A stretch of DNA of 64,000 bases from Apium graveolens (GCF_009905375.1 NC_133650.1:148198567-148262566), one strand, 5' to 3'; positions 38,301-50,678 are shown, numbered from the stretch's first letter. The notes: generated from the letters alone by a model not told the origin. Made by a program: numbers and translations.

Positions 38301-38793
38301 AATATAATATCCAATTCTAAATCATTAATCATTGTTCACTTGATACCTTAACTCTTTTCACTTGGTGATCATTATTCTCAGTCTTGTCAATGTGACTTGC
38401 TGAGCTAGTTAGCTCATTTGTGCGATATTATTTATATTCTTTTCCAGTTAAGAAGGAACCTGTTGGTAGCGAGGATCCCCAATCCAGTGCGAGAGCTAGG
38501 GGTCCAGGTTGATCGAGTTAAGCTTGCTGACAGATTTTGGAATAGTTTAAGTTTATGAAGTTTGTAATAATATTTAATATTCAGTTGTAAGTTTGAATAG
38601 TTGGGATTTGGGCATTTGTAAAATAAGTGTGTATGTGTGGCTTGTGTGCATACTTTAACCTATTGCGGTCCGTGGTAGTTGGTAAGTAGGGTCACTGCAT
38701 ATTATTATTATCTTTATTATTGTTATAAGCAGGTTATAAATAAGGTGTGTGTGTGGACCCCAAACTTCTGACCCGGGTTTGGAGAGCGCCACA
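35347..38793 (+). repeat. 3' LTR of the Tekay-like element (3447 bp)
   Basis: It starts TGTAATATATGG directly after the polypurine tract and ends GGAGAGCGCCACA at 38793. No second copy is in the window, so the right limit rests on the CA end and the change of sequence character. The interior is non-coding, with a very AT-rich part (36880-37150) and a GC-rich stretch at 36610-36660. Confidence 0.7.
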
Positions 38794-38949
38794 ATAAATC
38801 CTATCATCATTATCCGCATGATACACTAAAAACAGACCATGAGGGATCATGAAGTCATTATATAGCTCATTCACCCTCTTCTTTGGATAATCAACTACAC
38901 TACCATAGTATCCCGGTCCAGTTATGTTAGGTACATGACATGTCTATGC
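38794..38949 (-). pseudogene. Unidentified coding-like fragment
   Basis: The minus strand has an open, protein-like stretch of about 50 codons, including GYYGSVVDYPKKRVNELYND and FMIPHGLFLVYHADNDDR. It is preceded by an AG that could be a splice acceptor and is cut at the retroelement LTR end (38793). I do not recognise the family. It looks like a host exon split by the LTR element insertion. Confidence 0.4.
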
Positions 38950-39612
38950 CATCATAACAAGCTACTCAAGTTACAATTTTACTTTGCATAACCAAATAGA
39001 GTCTAACATTTAGATTAGTAATATGTTTTAATGTACTTGACTTATTTCTTCTAGATAGCTCATAATTTTATAAGAGCTTATGGATCCTCATGCAACAGTC
39101 ATGTGCGTAATACATATAAAAAATATAAAATATACAAAAAAATAATAGTTATAAAATAAATCAAGTTGGTAGAAATTCAATGAAGGTTGTTCAAGCAATA
39201 AATTAAAGGAAGAAGACTCTTGAAGTCAATAAATTGCTGAAAATTCTTTAAGTCCAATATCATGAAGTTTAAAAGAGCTATATCGTGAAGTCTATCAAAG
39301 TCGTATAATGAAGTCCAGTTTACAACTACACCATGAATTCCAAGTTTGGCTTATGTCGAGAAGTCCAAACTTGTTTCAGATCCTGAAGTCTAACTCTGCA
39401 GTATACCAAAAAGTCCAGAAATATGCCATACCGTGAAGTCCATAGTTATGCTACATCGAGAAGTCCAGAGTAAAATGGATAGCATAGTCAAGCTAAACGG
39501 AGTTCATAATATTCTAACTTGGCCTTTTAAAATAAGAAAATTAAGGTACAAATTACCAAAAATGAAGAAACAAAATAGTAGAGCATATTATGCATGGAGG
39601 TGATCGATGGAC
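38950..39612. repeat. Spacer with degenerate GAAGTCCA-type repeats
   Basis: No gene. Between about 39225 and 39475 the words GAAGTCCA, AAGTCCA and GAAGTCTA recur about every 30-35 bases on the plus strand, an old tandem repeat. The rest is AT-rich and featureless. Confidence 0.5.
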
Positions 39613-39639
39613 ATGCACTACTAGAAATATGGCATTAGA

Positions 39640-40210
39640 CATCGATTCAGAACCGATGTTAAGAAAAATTTGAACCGATGTCTTCACGTGTTATCTTAAA
39701 TATCATCAGCCTTTGACATTGTTTAACAACCGATGTCTATTACAGTGCTATACATCGGATTTAAGATTAAATGTGATGTCTTTGCAATAAATTTCAGCTT
39801 ATATTACAGTATTTCTAGGTGAATATGAGTATATTATGAGGTATTTATCCATTAAAATATGAAACCTACAAGCTCTAAAAGCCATTTATTAAAATTCTTT
39901 CGAACAAACCGATGTGAAATGCTAGATCAGACATCGGTTAGATTAGTTTCCCGATGTTAAATGTTTGATCAGACATCGGTTAAATTAGCCCCCCGATGTG
40001 AAATGATGGATAAGACATGGTTGTTCTTCACAAAACCGATGTTAAATCTTTTTGTTAAACATCAGCCAGTTTCTCTAACCGATGTTTACTCTTTAATATT
40101 GTAAAATTTAAGACATCAACTTCATTTCAAGTTCGATGTTATTTGACTTAAATACATTGAGTTTCTTTTCAGAATCGATGTCAAATGACTATTTCACATC
40201 AGTTTTTAAG
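39640..40210. repeat. CACTA left subterminal repeats
   Basis: Repeated GAACCGATGT, AACCGATGT, CCCGATGT and the inverse AGACATCGGTTA in both orientations, about ten copies, spaced irregularly by 20-60 bases. Each is followed often by TAAAT or GAAAT. Confidence 0.85.
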
Positions 40211-41358
40211 TTCTTTTTCGTTTAATATTATTTTCCATGATGTCTTTTGTACATTTTTTATATCAGTTTACATGTACCATTGTGATGTTAATGTTCTGTA
40301 AATTGCATGCCATCCTGATACTATTTACAGCCATAGGGAACCAAAATAATACAACATCCCAACAAAATACATCCAAACAGAAACATAAAGGTACTTATCC
40401 AACTTACAAGTCTAATACCAAAATATTACTCATACCATACTATACATACATTTCAAATAAAATACAAGCATTCCATTAGCCAACTCATACTATACTAATT
40501 TTTAAGTACCCTATTCTTAAATTCCGACAACTCCATCCAATTTAGCCAATCAACCCAATTCCGACAAACTAAAGAAAATTCTGACTTCTGCATGATCAAA
40601 CCAAAGAGCAGCAAATCAACCCTGCAGGCCGATGATACCTGAAATAGTGATAATGAATCATAAATTAATATCATAGCACACAAATAACACATAATTGCTA
40701 GCTAGCTAATAAAAGTAAACAACACATAATTCCTAGCTACCTAATATATAATAGACATTTTACAATTGATTTGTTATCAACTGAAGACTTACCAGAGGCC
40801 ACCCTTCCACCAACATTTTCAGTGCTTTTGCTGAGTTTGTGGCCACCTGAACATTTACACAAGTACAAGTTAATCGATAAAGTCTTTAGTAACATACTAA
40901 TGTGCTAAAAAGTATAAAAACATCCAAATTTTACTATGTCACATTCCTTGTTATTTTGATTATAAACTTTTGAAAAATACTAAAAATATAAGACCCCTAG
41001 GTCACTACTCCTTTGGCACTGACCAAGATTCAGCTAGAAGGCTTCAATTTTTTGATAATAAACTTCACAGTTTTTTTCTTGAGTACAAATATGATAGATC
41101 AACCAAAAATTATCATGTGTTGTACATCTTTTTTCTCGGGCCTAAAGATGTGGTTTAGCGAAATCACTAGCGTTATATATATATACACATGGTAGTTCAT
41201 TGTTTGTACATATTTGCAAAAAAGTATACAAGTCTAATATTGTCTTGAATCAAGACTAACCTAATTGAGAAAGAAGGGTGTGATGTGCACATGTGGTGGA
41301 GGGTGTGCCAAGCAGTCTAAATTGGAATTAAGAAGATGGAGCTTAAGTCTAAGTTTAC

Positions 41359-41524
41359 CTGAAAGAGCTACTAAATCAGTGACTGATAGACCTTGATACA
41401 TGAACTTAGAAATCATAGACAGAAGGCGTTCATTTGCTCCAGGTAAATTTGACGTTTCAAGTTCATAGCCTGCAATTTTTGAGTCTTTTCTGCCTAGAGG
41501 TACATGCCAATAAGGTCCACCAAC
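41359..41524 (-). pseudogene. Captured class III peroxidase fragment, exon 3
   Basis: The minus-strand frame reads VGGPYWHVPLGRKDSKIAGY and onward to NLPGANERLLSMISKF and GLSVTDLVALS, a clear match to plant secretory (class III) haem peroxidases. The exon is 166 bp, the usual size of exon 3 in these genes, bounded by a CAG acceptor and a GTAAAC donor. The next exon, with the proximal haem-binding His, is not found in the element. Confidence 0.9.
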
Positions 41525-41622
41525 CTGTAAAGATCAACAAGTGAAAACATGACATTAGCTCAAATCCTGCCAATAGCGGCTTCATTCTCACATACAGAAA
41601 GTTCCAAATTATTCTTGATTAC

Positions 41623-41814
41623 CAAAATAGTTGCATCTCGTGCATCTACTGTGAGGATATCAGCACAAGAGACTATTCCTGGGCACTATAATTCCATCTT
41701 ATTCTTGATCTGATCAATGATATTGAAGCCTTTTAACACATGATGATTAATGGAAGCTTGCTTTTTTCCTTTAAGCATGTACGTATCGTCCAACAAAACT
41801 GAACCATCACATCC
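41623..41814 (-). pseudogene. Captured class III peroxidase fragment, exon 2
   Basis: The minus-strand frame reads GCDGSVLLDDTYMLKG, LKGFNIIDQIKNKMEL, then a stop (41696-41698), then CPGIVSCADILTVDARDATI. The length of 192 bp is the classic exon 2 size, with TTGCAG acceptor and GTAATC donor. The intron to exon 3 is short (41525-41622). GCDGSVLLDD follows the distal catalytic His, which would be on the missing exon 1. The nonsense codon and missing exons show a dead copy. Confidence 0.9.
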
Positions 41815-42120
41815 CTGCAAGTATTCACATCAGTACTAGCTATAGGTTATTCTCCTACTACTAAGAAGAAGCAAGCAAAATTTTATAGCTAAAAAAGGCC
41901 ATCACTTAATATACATTATAATTAACAGAGTGGATGAATGATGGATGTGATCATCTAGAGTGATGATACCTCATTTGCTCTACCAATTGGGCCAAAGTAT
42001 ACTTGTTTACCTGAAGATAAAAGACAGAGATTATAAAAAATCTCAAAGACTTCGGCACTAGGTTGATGACAAGTACAAAATGCGGAGTTCTTTTGTTTTG
42101 AGAGTGAGGTTTTTGGTTGG

Positions 42121-42763
42121 GATCACTTGGAGCAATGACTACAGAATGCGGGGTTCTTTTGTTTTGAGCCTATGATAGGTCCAGTAACCGATCTGGATCA
42201 TATGATGTATGGCTTCTATGTTTAATTATATAAATAAGATGTTAAAGATTTAGTTTATGACTCAGTTGAAACTCACAAGTATCGTCCATAAGGATCACTA
42301 ATGAGTAGCGATGGATCCTCTTATATCTTAAAATTACCAGGTTTGGAAGAAGCTACACCATACAATTTTAGAGCAGGGGAAGTAAACATAGAACAAGTAA
42401 CAAATCCTGGGCTAATTTACGAGGCTACTACCAGTGAATATTATGGCTGTCTTTGCAATTTGGGATATAATTTGTCAACAATCAAGCTTATTACAAAAAA
42501 TGTTCTAGAAGGATTTTCTTGTCCAAAGAATGCAAACACTGAGTTATCTCTAGTATGAATTATCCATTAATCTCCATCACTTGGAGCAATGACAAGTACA
42601 GAGTGCGTAGTCCTTTTGTTTTGAGCCTATGATAGGTCCGGTAACTGATCTGGATCATATGATGTACGGCTTCTATGTTTAACTTTATAATTAAGATGTT
42701 GGGGATTTAGTTTATGCCTCAGCTACAACTCACGAGTATCGTCCATAAGGATCACTAATGAGT
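42121..42763 (+). repeat. 185-bp direct repeat flanking the subtilase fragment
   Basis: The segment 42121-42304 (ATCACTTGGAGCAATGAC to GGATCACTAATGAG) recurs at 42577-42763 with about 90 percent identity by eye. The subtilase fragment lies between the copies, so it or its carrier was duplicated, or two tandem copies lost the second fragment. Confidence 0.85.
42301..42558 (+). pseudogene. Captured subtilase (cucumisin-like) fragment
   Basis: 85 codons including YNFRAGEVNIEQVTNPGLIY and YYGCLCNLGYNLSTIKLITK, matching the C-terminal part of plant subtilisin-like proteases just after the catalytic Ser region (usual pattern GAGxVNPxxAxxPGLVY and Y..FLC..GYN). It lacks the catalytic domain. The strand is opposite to the peroxidase fragment, so two separate captures are likely. 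It lies between two copies of a 185-bp direct repeat. Confidence 0.8.
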
Positions 42764-45039
42764 CTATATAATTTACTAATCACACTAATAAATCAGTTTT
42801 ATAATTAAATAGACAATTCTTTACCAAAAATGTGTATTCTGAAAATAATAAAGAAAGCAAATTGTACCCTCATGTAGTTACTAGCAAGCAAAGAGCTAGT
42901 CCAGATAGAGCTACTCCAGATAATGAGATACATGTGGCTGTCTGAAAAAAATTCAATTATGTTGTATTAAGATATTATAACATAAAGTTTACTAAATATA
43001 GAAATGTGGTCGAGAATAAAATCAAAAATTCATAGTACATTCTGAAATCTGAATTGAAGACGAAATCCATAAGGAATCGCATATCTGGGAACTGAACACG
43101 TAAATCAGTTCTGTATATTTATACTACAAAGTTAACTGTCAGTCTGTGAAACTTTATACTATGATGTATGAAGAAAAGATAACATGAATCATAGATGTTA
43201 TCTGATACTTCAGAAAAAAATTGAAAAAATTAGGTATGGAATTTCATATCAGTACTTATGTTACACACATGCCACGGTACTAAACAAAGACTATAAGTTT
43301 GAAGATTATCTCACACTCAAACCTACAAATCTGTAATAATTAGCAACTGGATTACTGTGGTTGTCATATAACTTTAGGAACTTGCAAGATTCATTACAGT
43401 CTCCCCAAATGTTTTCCCTTTAGTTTTATGTACAAGTACATATTTTCAAGATACATATATTCTTACCACAAAGCATCTGACTAGGAAGCAAGAGAAACAG
43501 ATGCCTGTTACATATCCAACCTACAAAAAGACCAGAGATGTTCACCTCAACAAATCCAATATATGTTTTTATGTTAACTACAATATCAACAAAAATTAGC
43601 TGAATCAAAATGGTTGAAGCCATAAGCTATATTTATGCATAACCCAAAATTTAGTAATAATATGATGGTTAAAAAGCTATTGCTATACAACCGAGAACAA
43701 AAAATTAATTAGATAAAACCATATAATTAGAGAGACAGACACACCAATATTATTAGTGAATTAGAGTACAAACATGCCTATTATGAAAAGTAGGTGTTTT
43801 ACATTTTCTCCTATTTATTTCCCAATTCCTTTACATTAGCTTCTATTTCCATGTGTGTTTACACGAGATCTTAGCTATTCCAAAAGGAAGATTATTGTAA
43901 TTTGCAAAAGGAAGAAGCTAGCATACCTATAATCCCACATACAATATTAAATTTACCTACTTGTATATTATCATATTTCATTACCCCTTCTTTTCTCCAT
44001 TTTGTATATGAATAATTCTTTAAGACTAATTGATGAATTATATTCTAACAGATAACTGACAAATACAGCTACATGGACGTAAAAAGGTGGTATCCCAGCG
44101 CACCACAGTTACGATAACTAAGTCGTTTTAAAAAGGCTTTAATATAGGCAGCCTTACCTCTCTACCTGGAGAGAGGTTGCTCTCAGGACTGGAAAATGGG
44201 TGAGCACATGACCATAACACAAACACAACATATTTTGCATTTAGCAAATGCAACTATACCTTAAAAATTCAAACTTTAAAATTCCAAATTATGCACTATA
44301 GCTCAAGTTCAAAAGTCCAGATTTGAGAATATGCATAATTAAATACACATTATGCCAAAAATAAAGCAAAAATGTAAAAAAATAGGACAATCCATAATAA
44401 AGAAACCACATTAAATGTAAACACAAACAAGCACAAAAGAAACCCCCAAGGAACAGAACATAAAACCCCAAAAAAAGTTTCTTACATACATGCACAAAAG
44501 AAAATATATAAAACGGATATACTGTTTCTTACATACATTTCTTACTAGTTAAATCATAAAAAAGAGGGAGATAGAAGAATATCTTATAGAAAGCTCCAAA
44601 GCTCCAAATTAGTGAATCTCCTGATGCTCCAAAACCTCAAAGTTCCAGAGCTCCTTTCAAGCCCCAAAGCTTCTACTAAAATATATCTTACTAGTTTGAA
44701 GCTCAATTTGATGCTCCAAAGTTTGAATTTGAATTGGGGCTTAAACTAGGGTTTATGCCAAAGGAGAGAAAGAGATGATATATGAGTGAGAGTTTTAAGA
44801 GAGAAAGAAGGGACAGATGAGTGATGAGAGAGAGATAGGCGGTGAGAGAGACGAGAAAGAGGCGGCGAGATAGATGAAGGTCGCGGGAGATAAAGAGAAA
44901 GTGGGAGGGTGAAATATATTTTGGAAAAGGGGGAATAAGGATAAAGTGAATAATTTGTTAAAATTAAAGGGGGGAAAGTGTACCGAAACCGTGGGGAAAA
45001 AAGACAACTAAATTTTTATTTTTTAAAAAATGATCATAG

Positions 45040-45240
45040 ACAACGGTTAACAAAATCATCCGATGTCAAAGTTAAAAGCATTTATTTGGCCTTTTTAATT
45101 TCTGAACATAGATAATGCCTACTATGTGAAACCGATGTCAATATTCGTATTCAACATCGCTTTTTTCTAAACTGATTTTAAACAAGATTTTAATATCGGG
45201 TGCATTACATGCCGATATCTAAGCACCGATATCGTATCTA
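45040..45240. repeat. CACTA right subterminal repeats
   Basis: ATCCGATGTC, AACCGATGTCAA, AACATCGCTTT, ATATCGGGTGC, GCCGATATCT and ACCGATATCG repeat the motif of the left end. They are more diverged there. A purine-rich leader-like stretch (44760-44900) precedes. Confidence 0.75.
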
Positions 45241-45751
45241 ATATTTCTAGTAGTGATGTGTCAACCCTACATCCAAGATTGGAGAGAAAGAAAACAAAGC
45301 ATGCAACAAAAGATCTGGAGCGAATAACAAAATAAAATGGTCCTCAAATAGTTGTTACGTGTCCCCTAGCAAGATAAGATTGCTTAGTGTACATGGGTAT
45401 GTACACTGAGTAGTAAATTGATGTATTTATATTGTGCAGTTCCCATATTTAGCTGTGCGAAACATAGAGCAAAAACTTTCTTATAATATCTTCTCTCTCT
45501 GTAATCCAAACTCAAGAAACTTTTCTTGAGGCGAAGCCAAGAAAAATGACTTTATGTTTCTTGGGGTTGTAGCAACAAATTCCTTATATCTTATATAAAT
45601 TAAATCGATCTAAATCTCTCTATTCTTTATTTTTTTAAATTGTTGCAGCTTGTTTTAATTTCAAAATTTTCTAGTTTTGAAAAATAGTTTGGACATTCTG
45701 GGATTTTGTCCATTCATTCCTCAAACTGAGAATCCTGAATCAACTTAAGGA

Positions 45752-46063
45752 ACAACAGTCGTTCCGGCTAGGTTTGTTCCAAAAGACCCATCTCAATACA
45801 ATGCGACTGAAAAGGAAAAAAAGGCCTTGAATGGATGTCTTCCGCTTATCATCTTTGATTCTATAGATCTGGATATGTTTGGAACTATTGTTCATCTCGG
45901 TAGTGCCAAGCTTATGTGGGACCACATAAAGGTCATATGGAAAGGTACTGAAGAAGTGAGAGATAATAGGAAGCAAATTTTTGTTTCTCAATATGAAGCC
46001 TTCATGGCAAAGCCAAATGAGATGGGGGATAGTATGGGCCGGTTTGACTTGGTTTCAGAATAA
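45752..46063 (+). pseudogene. gag: copia gag fragment (third family)
   Basis: Plus-strand frame with FVPKDPSQYNATEKEKKALN, LDMFGTIVHLGSAKLMWDHI and IFVSQYEAFMAKPNEMGDSM, matching the beginning of a copia gag (capsid) domain. It has no in-frame neighbours: after DSMG the sequence turns into GGTTT/AACCG-rich non-coding DNA, so an insertion or break cuts it. Confidence 0.65.
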
Positions 46064-47008
46064 AACCAGAATCACAACCATATATCAATGGTTTCTAAAA
46101 TCACAAACTGCAACCGTCGGTTAAGATTTGGTTTTGGTTTAAAATTTTCCGGTTCAATTATAATCAGCTCGGTTTCAATTACAAAACCGAAAAATATATA
46201 AAAATAAAAAGCAATATCGAAACAAGGCAAAATGTACCAAAATCAGCAGTGTTCCATAACCATAACACCAGATTACCCTGACATATAACCTGGAAAAGTA
46301 GTTCACATATTACCAGAGTCCTTTCCAAAATCCTAATACCATAAACTAGTGCATAGCAGACCAGAGCCATATCGAAAATCATATGACTTTTGAAAGTACA
46401 CAAATTAGCAGCCATCATATGACTTTTAAAATTGACACAAAATCAAATATCATAGGTAAAACTATCCTTTCCGTTTGACCTATATGGATTGCTTTCTAAT
46501 TCCACATATATGTTATGGTCACATTAATGTTGTACTTTAATACGGAACTACAAACTATAACCTGTAAAACTAAAAAACATAGAAAATATAAAAACATTAT
46601 ACTCAAGAGAGCAAATATAGCTTAAAAATATTCTTCATAAATTCAATGTACTATCTAAGCAGCAAAATAATCAAGAGTTTGTAAAACTAAAATTGACAAA
46701 TCAGATTTGTTTAATATCAGAGAAGAGCTTCAATATGCAAGGAAGATTTCTAGCATAACACAAAAACACAAAGACATGTTCTTAACTTATAACTTTAAGT
46801 AATTTGTTATTAATATATATTTATTCAATTATTTATATAATTGACTCAGTTTATTTCAGTTCAGTTTTAACTAATAATCGGTTGTACACCCATAAAATCA
46901 AGTCGGTTTTTAAATTTTTTGGGTTGGGCTCAGGTTTTACCAGTTTAACCGATTTTGGTCCGGTTTCATTTTTTTCCGGTTTTTTGCTTATCCATAAAAT
47001 GAGGGCAT
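46064..47008. other. AT-rich insert edged by CCGGTTT motifs
   Basis: No gene. Both borders (46036-46180 and 46860-46985) are rich in CCGGTTT, CGGTTTCA and complements, suggesting a small non-autonomous DNA transposon, but no clean inverted ends or target duplication could be fixed. Confidence 0.35.
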
Positions 47009-49530
47009 GTAACTCCCTCCAGACCCGGGGTATAACTCTGGGGGTTACTAGCTAATCACCAAACCTGTACAACCTGTAAAAAAAAATAATCAGAAATATA
47101 TCTGAACCCGTTTCACACTAACCAGGATCATTTTAGGTTGAAGTATGAAAACAAGAACCACTATCTAACTTTATTATAAACCAAATTTAAAATCTTACAA
47201 ACTCTCTTTATTACAAACCATTGTCTAACCAGTTTTTAAACTAAGTTCAACTTTATTCAAACACACACATTAACTATCTACACTTCACCTGCTCAGACAA
47301 CTTAAAGCTTTTCTCCTGACTTGGAATCAACACCCTTGGTATGAGAGGGTCATGCGGCTTGACTCGTTTATTTACCACTCGATAGGTTTCATTTTCCTTC
47401 TTAACTGAAAATAATAAGGTGAATAACAACAAGAAAGGGGTTAGTCATAAGTTGCTCAACAAGTCCGCAAAATATAAGCAATGCTAGAGTAAGTTAAATG
47501 AACCGGTAATCTGGTTACATCTGCAAAGATATAACCTCACGAAAAAACAATGAAGGCCATTATCGGTGAACACAAATGAACTAAACTGGACACAAGTTCG
47601 CACATATACCCTGCTGATCAGCCAGGATACAATGCAGATCTATATCTCACTATATAGATCCATTCGGTACCCAGGTTCTACGGCCCATCACAAGGATCTG
47701 GTTAAATCTCGGTCCTTAGGATCAAGTGTAAACTTAATCCCAAACGTCAATATCCAGTCCATAGAGGAGCAACCATAATAATCGGTATGCTTTGATATAT
47801 CTCAACACCAGAATATATCAATATGTATGTGTAACTATTGTAATATGAATAGAGAATTCAACGGAAAAGGATTAATCAGAATTGAAATGAAATATGAACG
47901 AAAGAGTAACAATTGTGTATCAGTGTTTGTGAATAGGAATCAAAAGTGTGCAAGTGTAATAAGAATCTGAAGAAATGTCACTATTCTGAAATTAAAATAG
48001 GGGGAAACTTGCCTTTCACGCGAATCACTCCAAATACTTCACCGTCGTCTATCACCGGCTCGACTCGCCTTGCTGGCTTTGCTTCTATCAAAGAAATAGA
48101 TGGATTTAGTCATCTCATATCTTCAACATATCTAAAACCGACTCCACATAGCTCCTACCGTCTACCCATACGCGTATTATTGACTTGTATACTATTTTAT
48201 AACAGATAGGACTCGATTAACCACACAATACACATAAGCAAATAAGCCACATAGTCATTTTAGGTTTAAAACAATTTTTAGAATTAAAATCGACTCGCTG
48301 TTCGCTTAACTAATCATTATCTGACCTGTTTCCTATTTTTCAAAATTTATCAGACTCATCTCTATATGAGATAAGGCTTATAATTAAATAAATATCAAAA
48401 GTTAACTAGTTTCTAAAAGAAATTAGGATTTATTATTATATTTAATGAAAACAGATCATTTTTCTAAGTCAAAGGGCTTTCATTTCGCTCGAATCGGATA
48501 AACGATTCAATTAATATCAAATAATTACAGATAAATTAATTGATTATTTAATATAAATAATTATTACTAATTATCAAATCCTAAAAATATTTTTAAATAA
48601 TTATTTGGAAAAAATCAGAATTAAAAATGATTTTTCTATAATTTTTGGATTAAAAATAAATTTATTATGATTTATTGAAAATAATTTGATTAATTATCAA
48701 AATAATTAATCACTTTTTAATAATTAATAAATAATAAATAATTAAAAATATGTAAATCTGATTTTTAGAAATATTTTAGAATTATTTATAATATAAATCA
48801 ATTAATTAAATAATTAATTAATCATTTTATTAAATAAATAAAACTGATTTTATAATTAAAATAAAATAAAAATAAAAATAATTTCTCAGAAACATTTGTC
48901 TGAAAAGGAAATCTGACAAAAAAAGATTAAAACCAGGTTAAAAATCGGGTTTGAATTCAGGTAAACGGGTCACCAAGAACCCAGAATCCAGTGACAATCC
49001 GGTCACCGGAAAATTTTCCGACCATTCTAATTCAGGCCAATACAGGAATGGTTCGAATTGATTTTTAAAGGGTTTTCATTCAACATGAACACAACAACAC
49101 AATCCCCAGGTTTTCAGGCATCAATCATCTCCCCTATCGTCTTCTCCGGCCAAAAACCCGAAGAACTCCGGCCACCATGTATCAACTCCGACAAGCTCAG
49201 TTTCAGGCCAAATTACGAACCATTTGTACTGGGAATCGATTCCAAACTAAATTCTAAACATCAATCAATTAACAAAACACATCAATAACCCCTAGAACAA
49301 GATTCCGATCAAAACTGACTTAAAGTCCGACCAAACTCCGATCTGCCTAAATCGTACACCAAACTTCACGTTCTATATGTCAAAATAAAGCTTATAAAAT
49401 AGACAATTAAACCCTTATGCCCAATCATATCTCAGACATCTCAAAAATCAGAAATGATCAAACAAAAAAATACATAAACCCTAGGTAGAGTAGAGAGACA
49501 TATAGTGTTCTCTCACAAGGTTCAGTATTT
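47009..49530 (-). repeat. LTR-like region, minus orientation
   Basis: Low end TGTAACTCCCTCC (minus: GGGAGTTACA) has the form of an LTR end. The interior resembles plant gypsy LTRs: a long AT-rich stretch (48500-48890), a GC-rich CCGGTCACCGG piece near 48995-49010, and the AGTTAAGAAGG-type motif (minus, near 47395) also seen in the LTR at 38440. The other end is not defined, and no coding part adjoins it. It is probably an old solo LTR. Confidence 0.4.
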
Positions 49531-50300
49531 GGCCAACTTTGCTAGAGAAGCTCGCTTGTTTCACTCAACTCGCATGTTCGGTTTTCCGGTTTGTACTTCT
49601 TTATAAATTGATCACATGTGGTTCAAGAAGGATCGGAATTTGGGTTAGTAACTTGTGGGATACCTTTTATTACCATCCAAGGACGAGCTACTTATTTCTG
49701 ATAATCATAAGAATCATGAAACTGTTATGACATTCCTTGAAGAAAAATGGTTGGTGGAGATATTATTAGTTAAAAAATATGTTATGTTATTATTCCTGTT
49801 GTCACAAGCTCAATGAAGATAATCACATTATTAATCATGTTAGAGTTTAACCATATTTCTCCAGTTAATCATAGGTCATTGTATGTCAAGCATAGAAAGA
49901 TTAATCAATTAATTTTAGTAAACAGGTCTGTGATTAGTCCAATTTTAACTCTCGTTTTAACATGTTAAACTTATAACTGTAATGGGTTGATAATTAAATA
50001 TTGAGCTAGTAAATGCAAGAACAAATTTTAATCAAGAATGAGAAATTAAATTATCAGAAATGAAAAATTCAAGGTTTAATGGTAATAAAGAATTAACAGT
50101 TTGATTTTCATTAAGTTTCATTCATTATAACCAGTTAAGCAACCATTGTACAATACAAAATTCAACACAACATGATATCTAAATAACAATAATAAACATA
50201 GAAAGGATCTTAATATGAATGAATCAATAGAAATGTGCAAGGAAATGATTCATTCATTGACAAATAGATGTTTTGTTTACAAGGAGAAAACATAATAAAA
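49531..50300. other. AT-rich intergenic region
   Basis: No gene, repeat or RNA is recognised. It holds the 3' flank of the small minus-strand gene candidate next to it. Confidence 0.4.
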
Positions 50301-50310
50301 ATAACCTAAT

Positions 50311-50577
50311 CTAAGAAGTCTTCTTCTTGCTAGCCTCCTTCCGGCTTGCTTCCACAAGGATGAAAAGCCTTATGATCATTTTTTGATGTGACATCCTTTC
50401 TCTTCCTCTGTCTCTTTCTCCTTCATATATACTAAAGTCCATTTCCAGGAACAGGAGTTGATCCTGAAGTTCGTGCGGTGGGAAAATTGAGAACATCCAT
50501 TGGGACTTCAGTTTTATGGTAGATGATGTCATCGATACGAGCTCAGAAAGTAGCATTGCAGATGCTGAAGGTGACAT
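50311..50577 (-). CDS. Small hypothetical protein (88 aa)
   Basis: An intact 88-codon ORF not resembling any transposon protein. It starts MSPSASAMLLSELVSMTSST, has the acidic/basic stretch YEGERDRGRERM and ends in a Lys-rich tail (KEASKKKTS). A TATA sequence (TATAAATA, minus, near 50679-50686) lies about 105 bases before the ATG, with a CT-rich leader, as in plant genes. No signal peptide, no clear domain and no membrane segment are seen. The product is unknown. It could be a host gene, a truncated gene, or chance, as the ORF is short. Confidence 0.45.
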   Translation of the reverse strand: MSPSASAMLLSELVSMTSSTIKLKSQWMFSIFPPHELQDQLLFLEMDFSIYEGERDRGRERMSHQKMIIRLFILVEASRKEASKKKTS

Positions 50578-50678
50578 CCCTTTGTTTTTATTTTGGATTT
50601 GAGTCGAAGAGAAAATGAGAGATATTTAAAGTTAAGTAGAAGGGTTTTGATAATATGAAGAGGATTAAGATGAACTTG

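Larger units (their letters stand above)
32487..38793 (+). mobile_element. Ty3/gypsy Tekay/Del-like element, 5' truncated
   Basis: Contains pol from the start of the reverse transcriptase region to a chromodomain-like end, a polypurine tract and a 3.45-kb 3' LTR. The 5' LTR, gag and protease are absent: the 54-bp array joins directly before the DREIEF start of the RT region. RT-RNase H-integrase order and the C-terminal chromodomain-like motif place it in the chromovirus Tekay/Del group. Confidence 0.85.
39616..45255. mobile_element. Non-autonomous CACTA transposon (5640 bp)
   Basis: It begins CACTACTAGAAATAT and ends with the exact complement ATATTTCTAGTAGTG (15-bp perfect terminal inverted repeats). 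The target duplication ATG is on both sides (39613-39615 and 45256-45258). The left 500 bp holds about ten copies of ACCGATGT or its complement, the right 220 bp several more. These are subterminal repeats as bound by the element's own protein in known CACTA systems. No transposase is recognised, so it would depend on another copy. It carries host-type gene fragments. Confidence 0.95.

Noticed and set aside
40495..40860. Further captured exon on the minus strand of the CACTA element (40800-40850 with splice-like borders)
   Set aside because: Splice-like ends flank about 50 bases, but no frame gives a recognisable protein.
46036..46990. hAT-type miniature transposon edged by CCGGTTT
   Set aside because: Motif-rich borders, but no defined inverted ends or 8-bp target duplication could be found.
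49058..49288. 76-codon ORF in LTR-like region
   Set aside because: No family resemblance, lies within non-coding LTR-like sequence.
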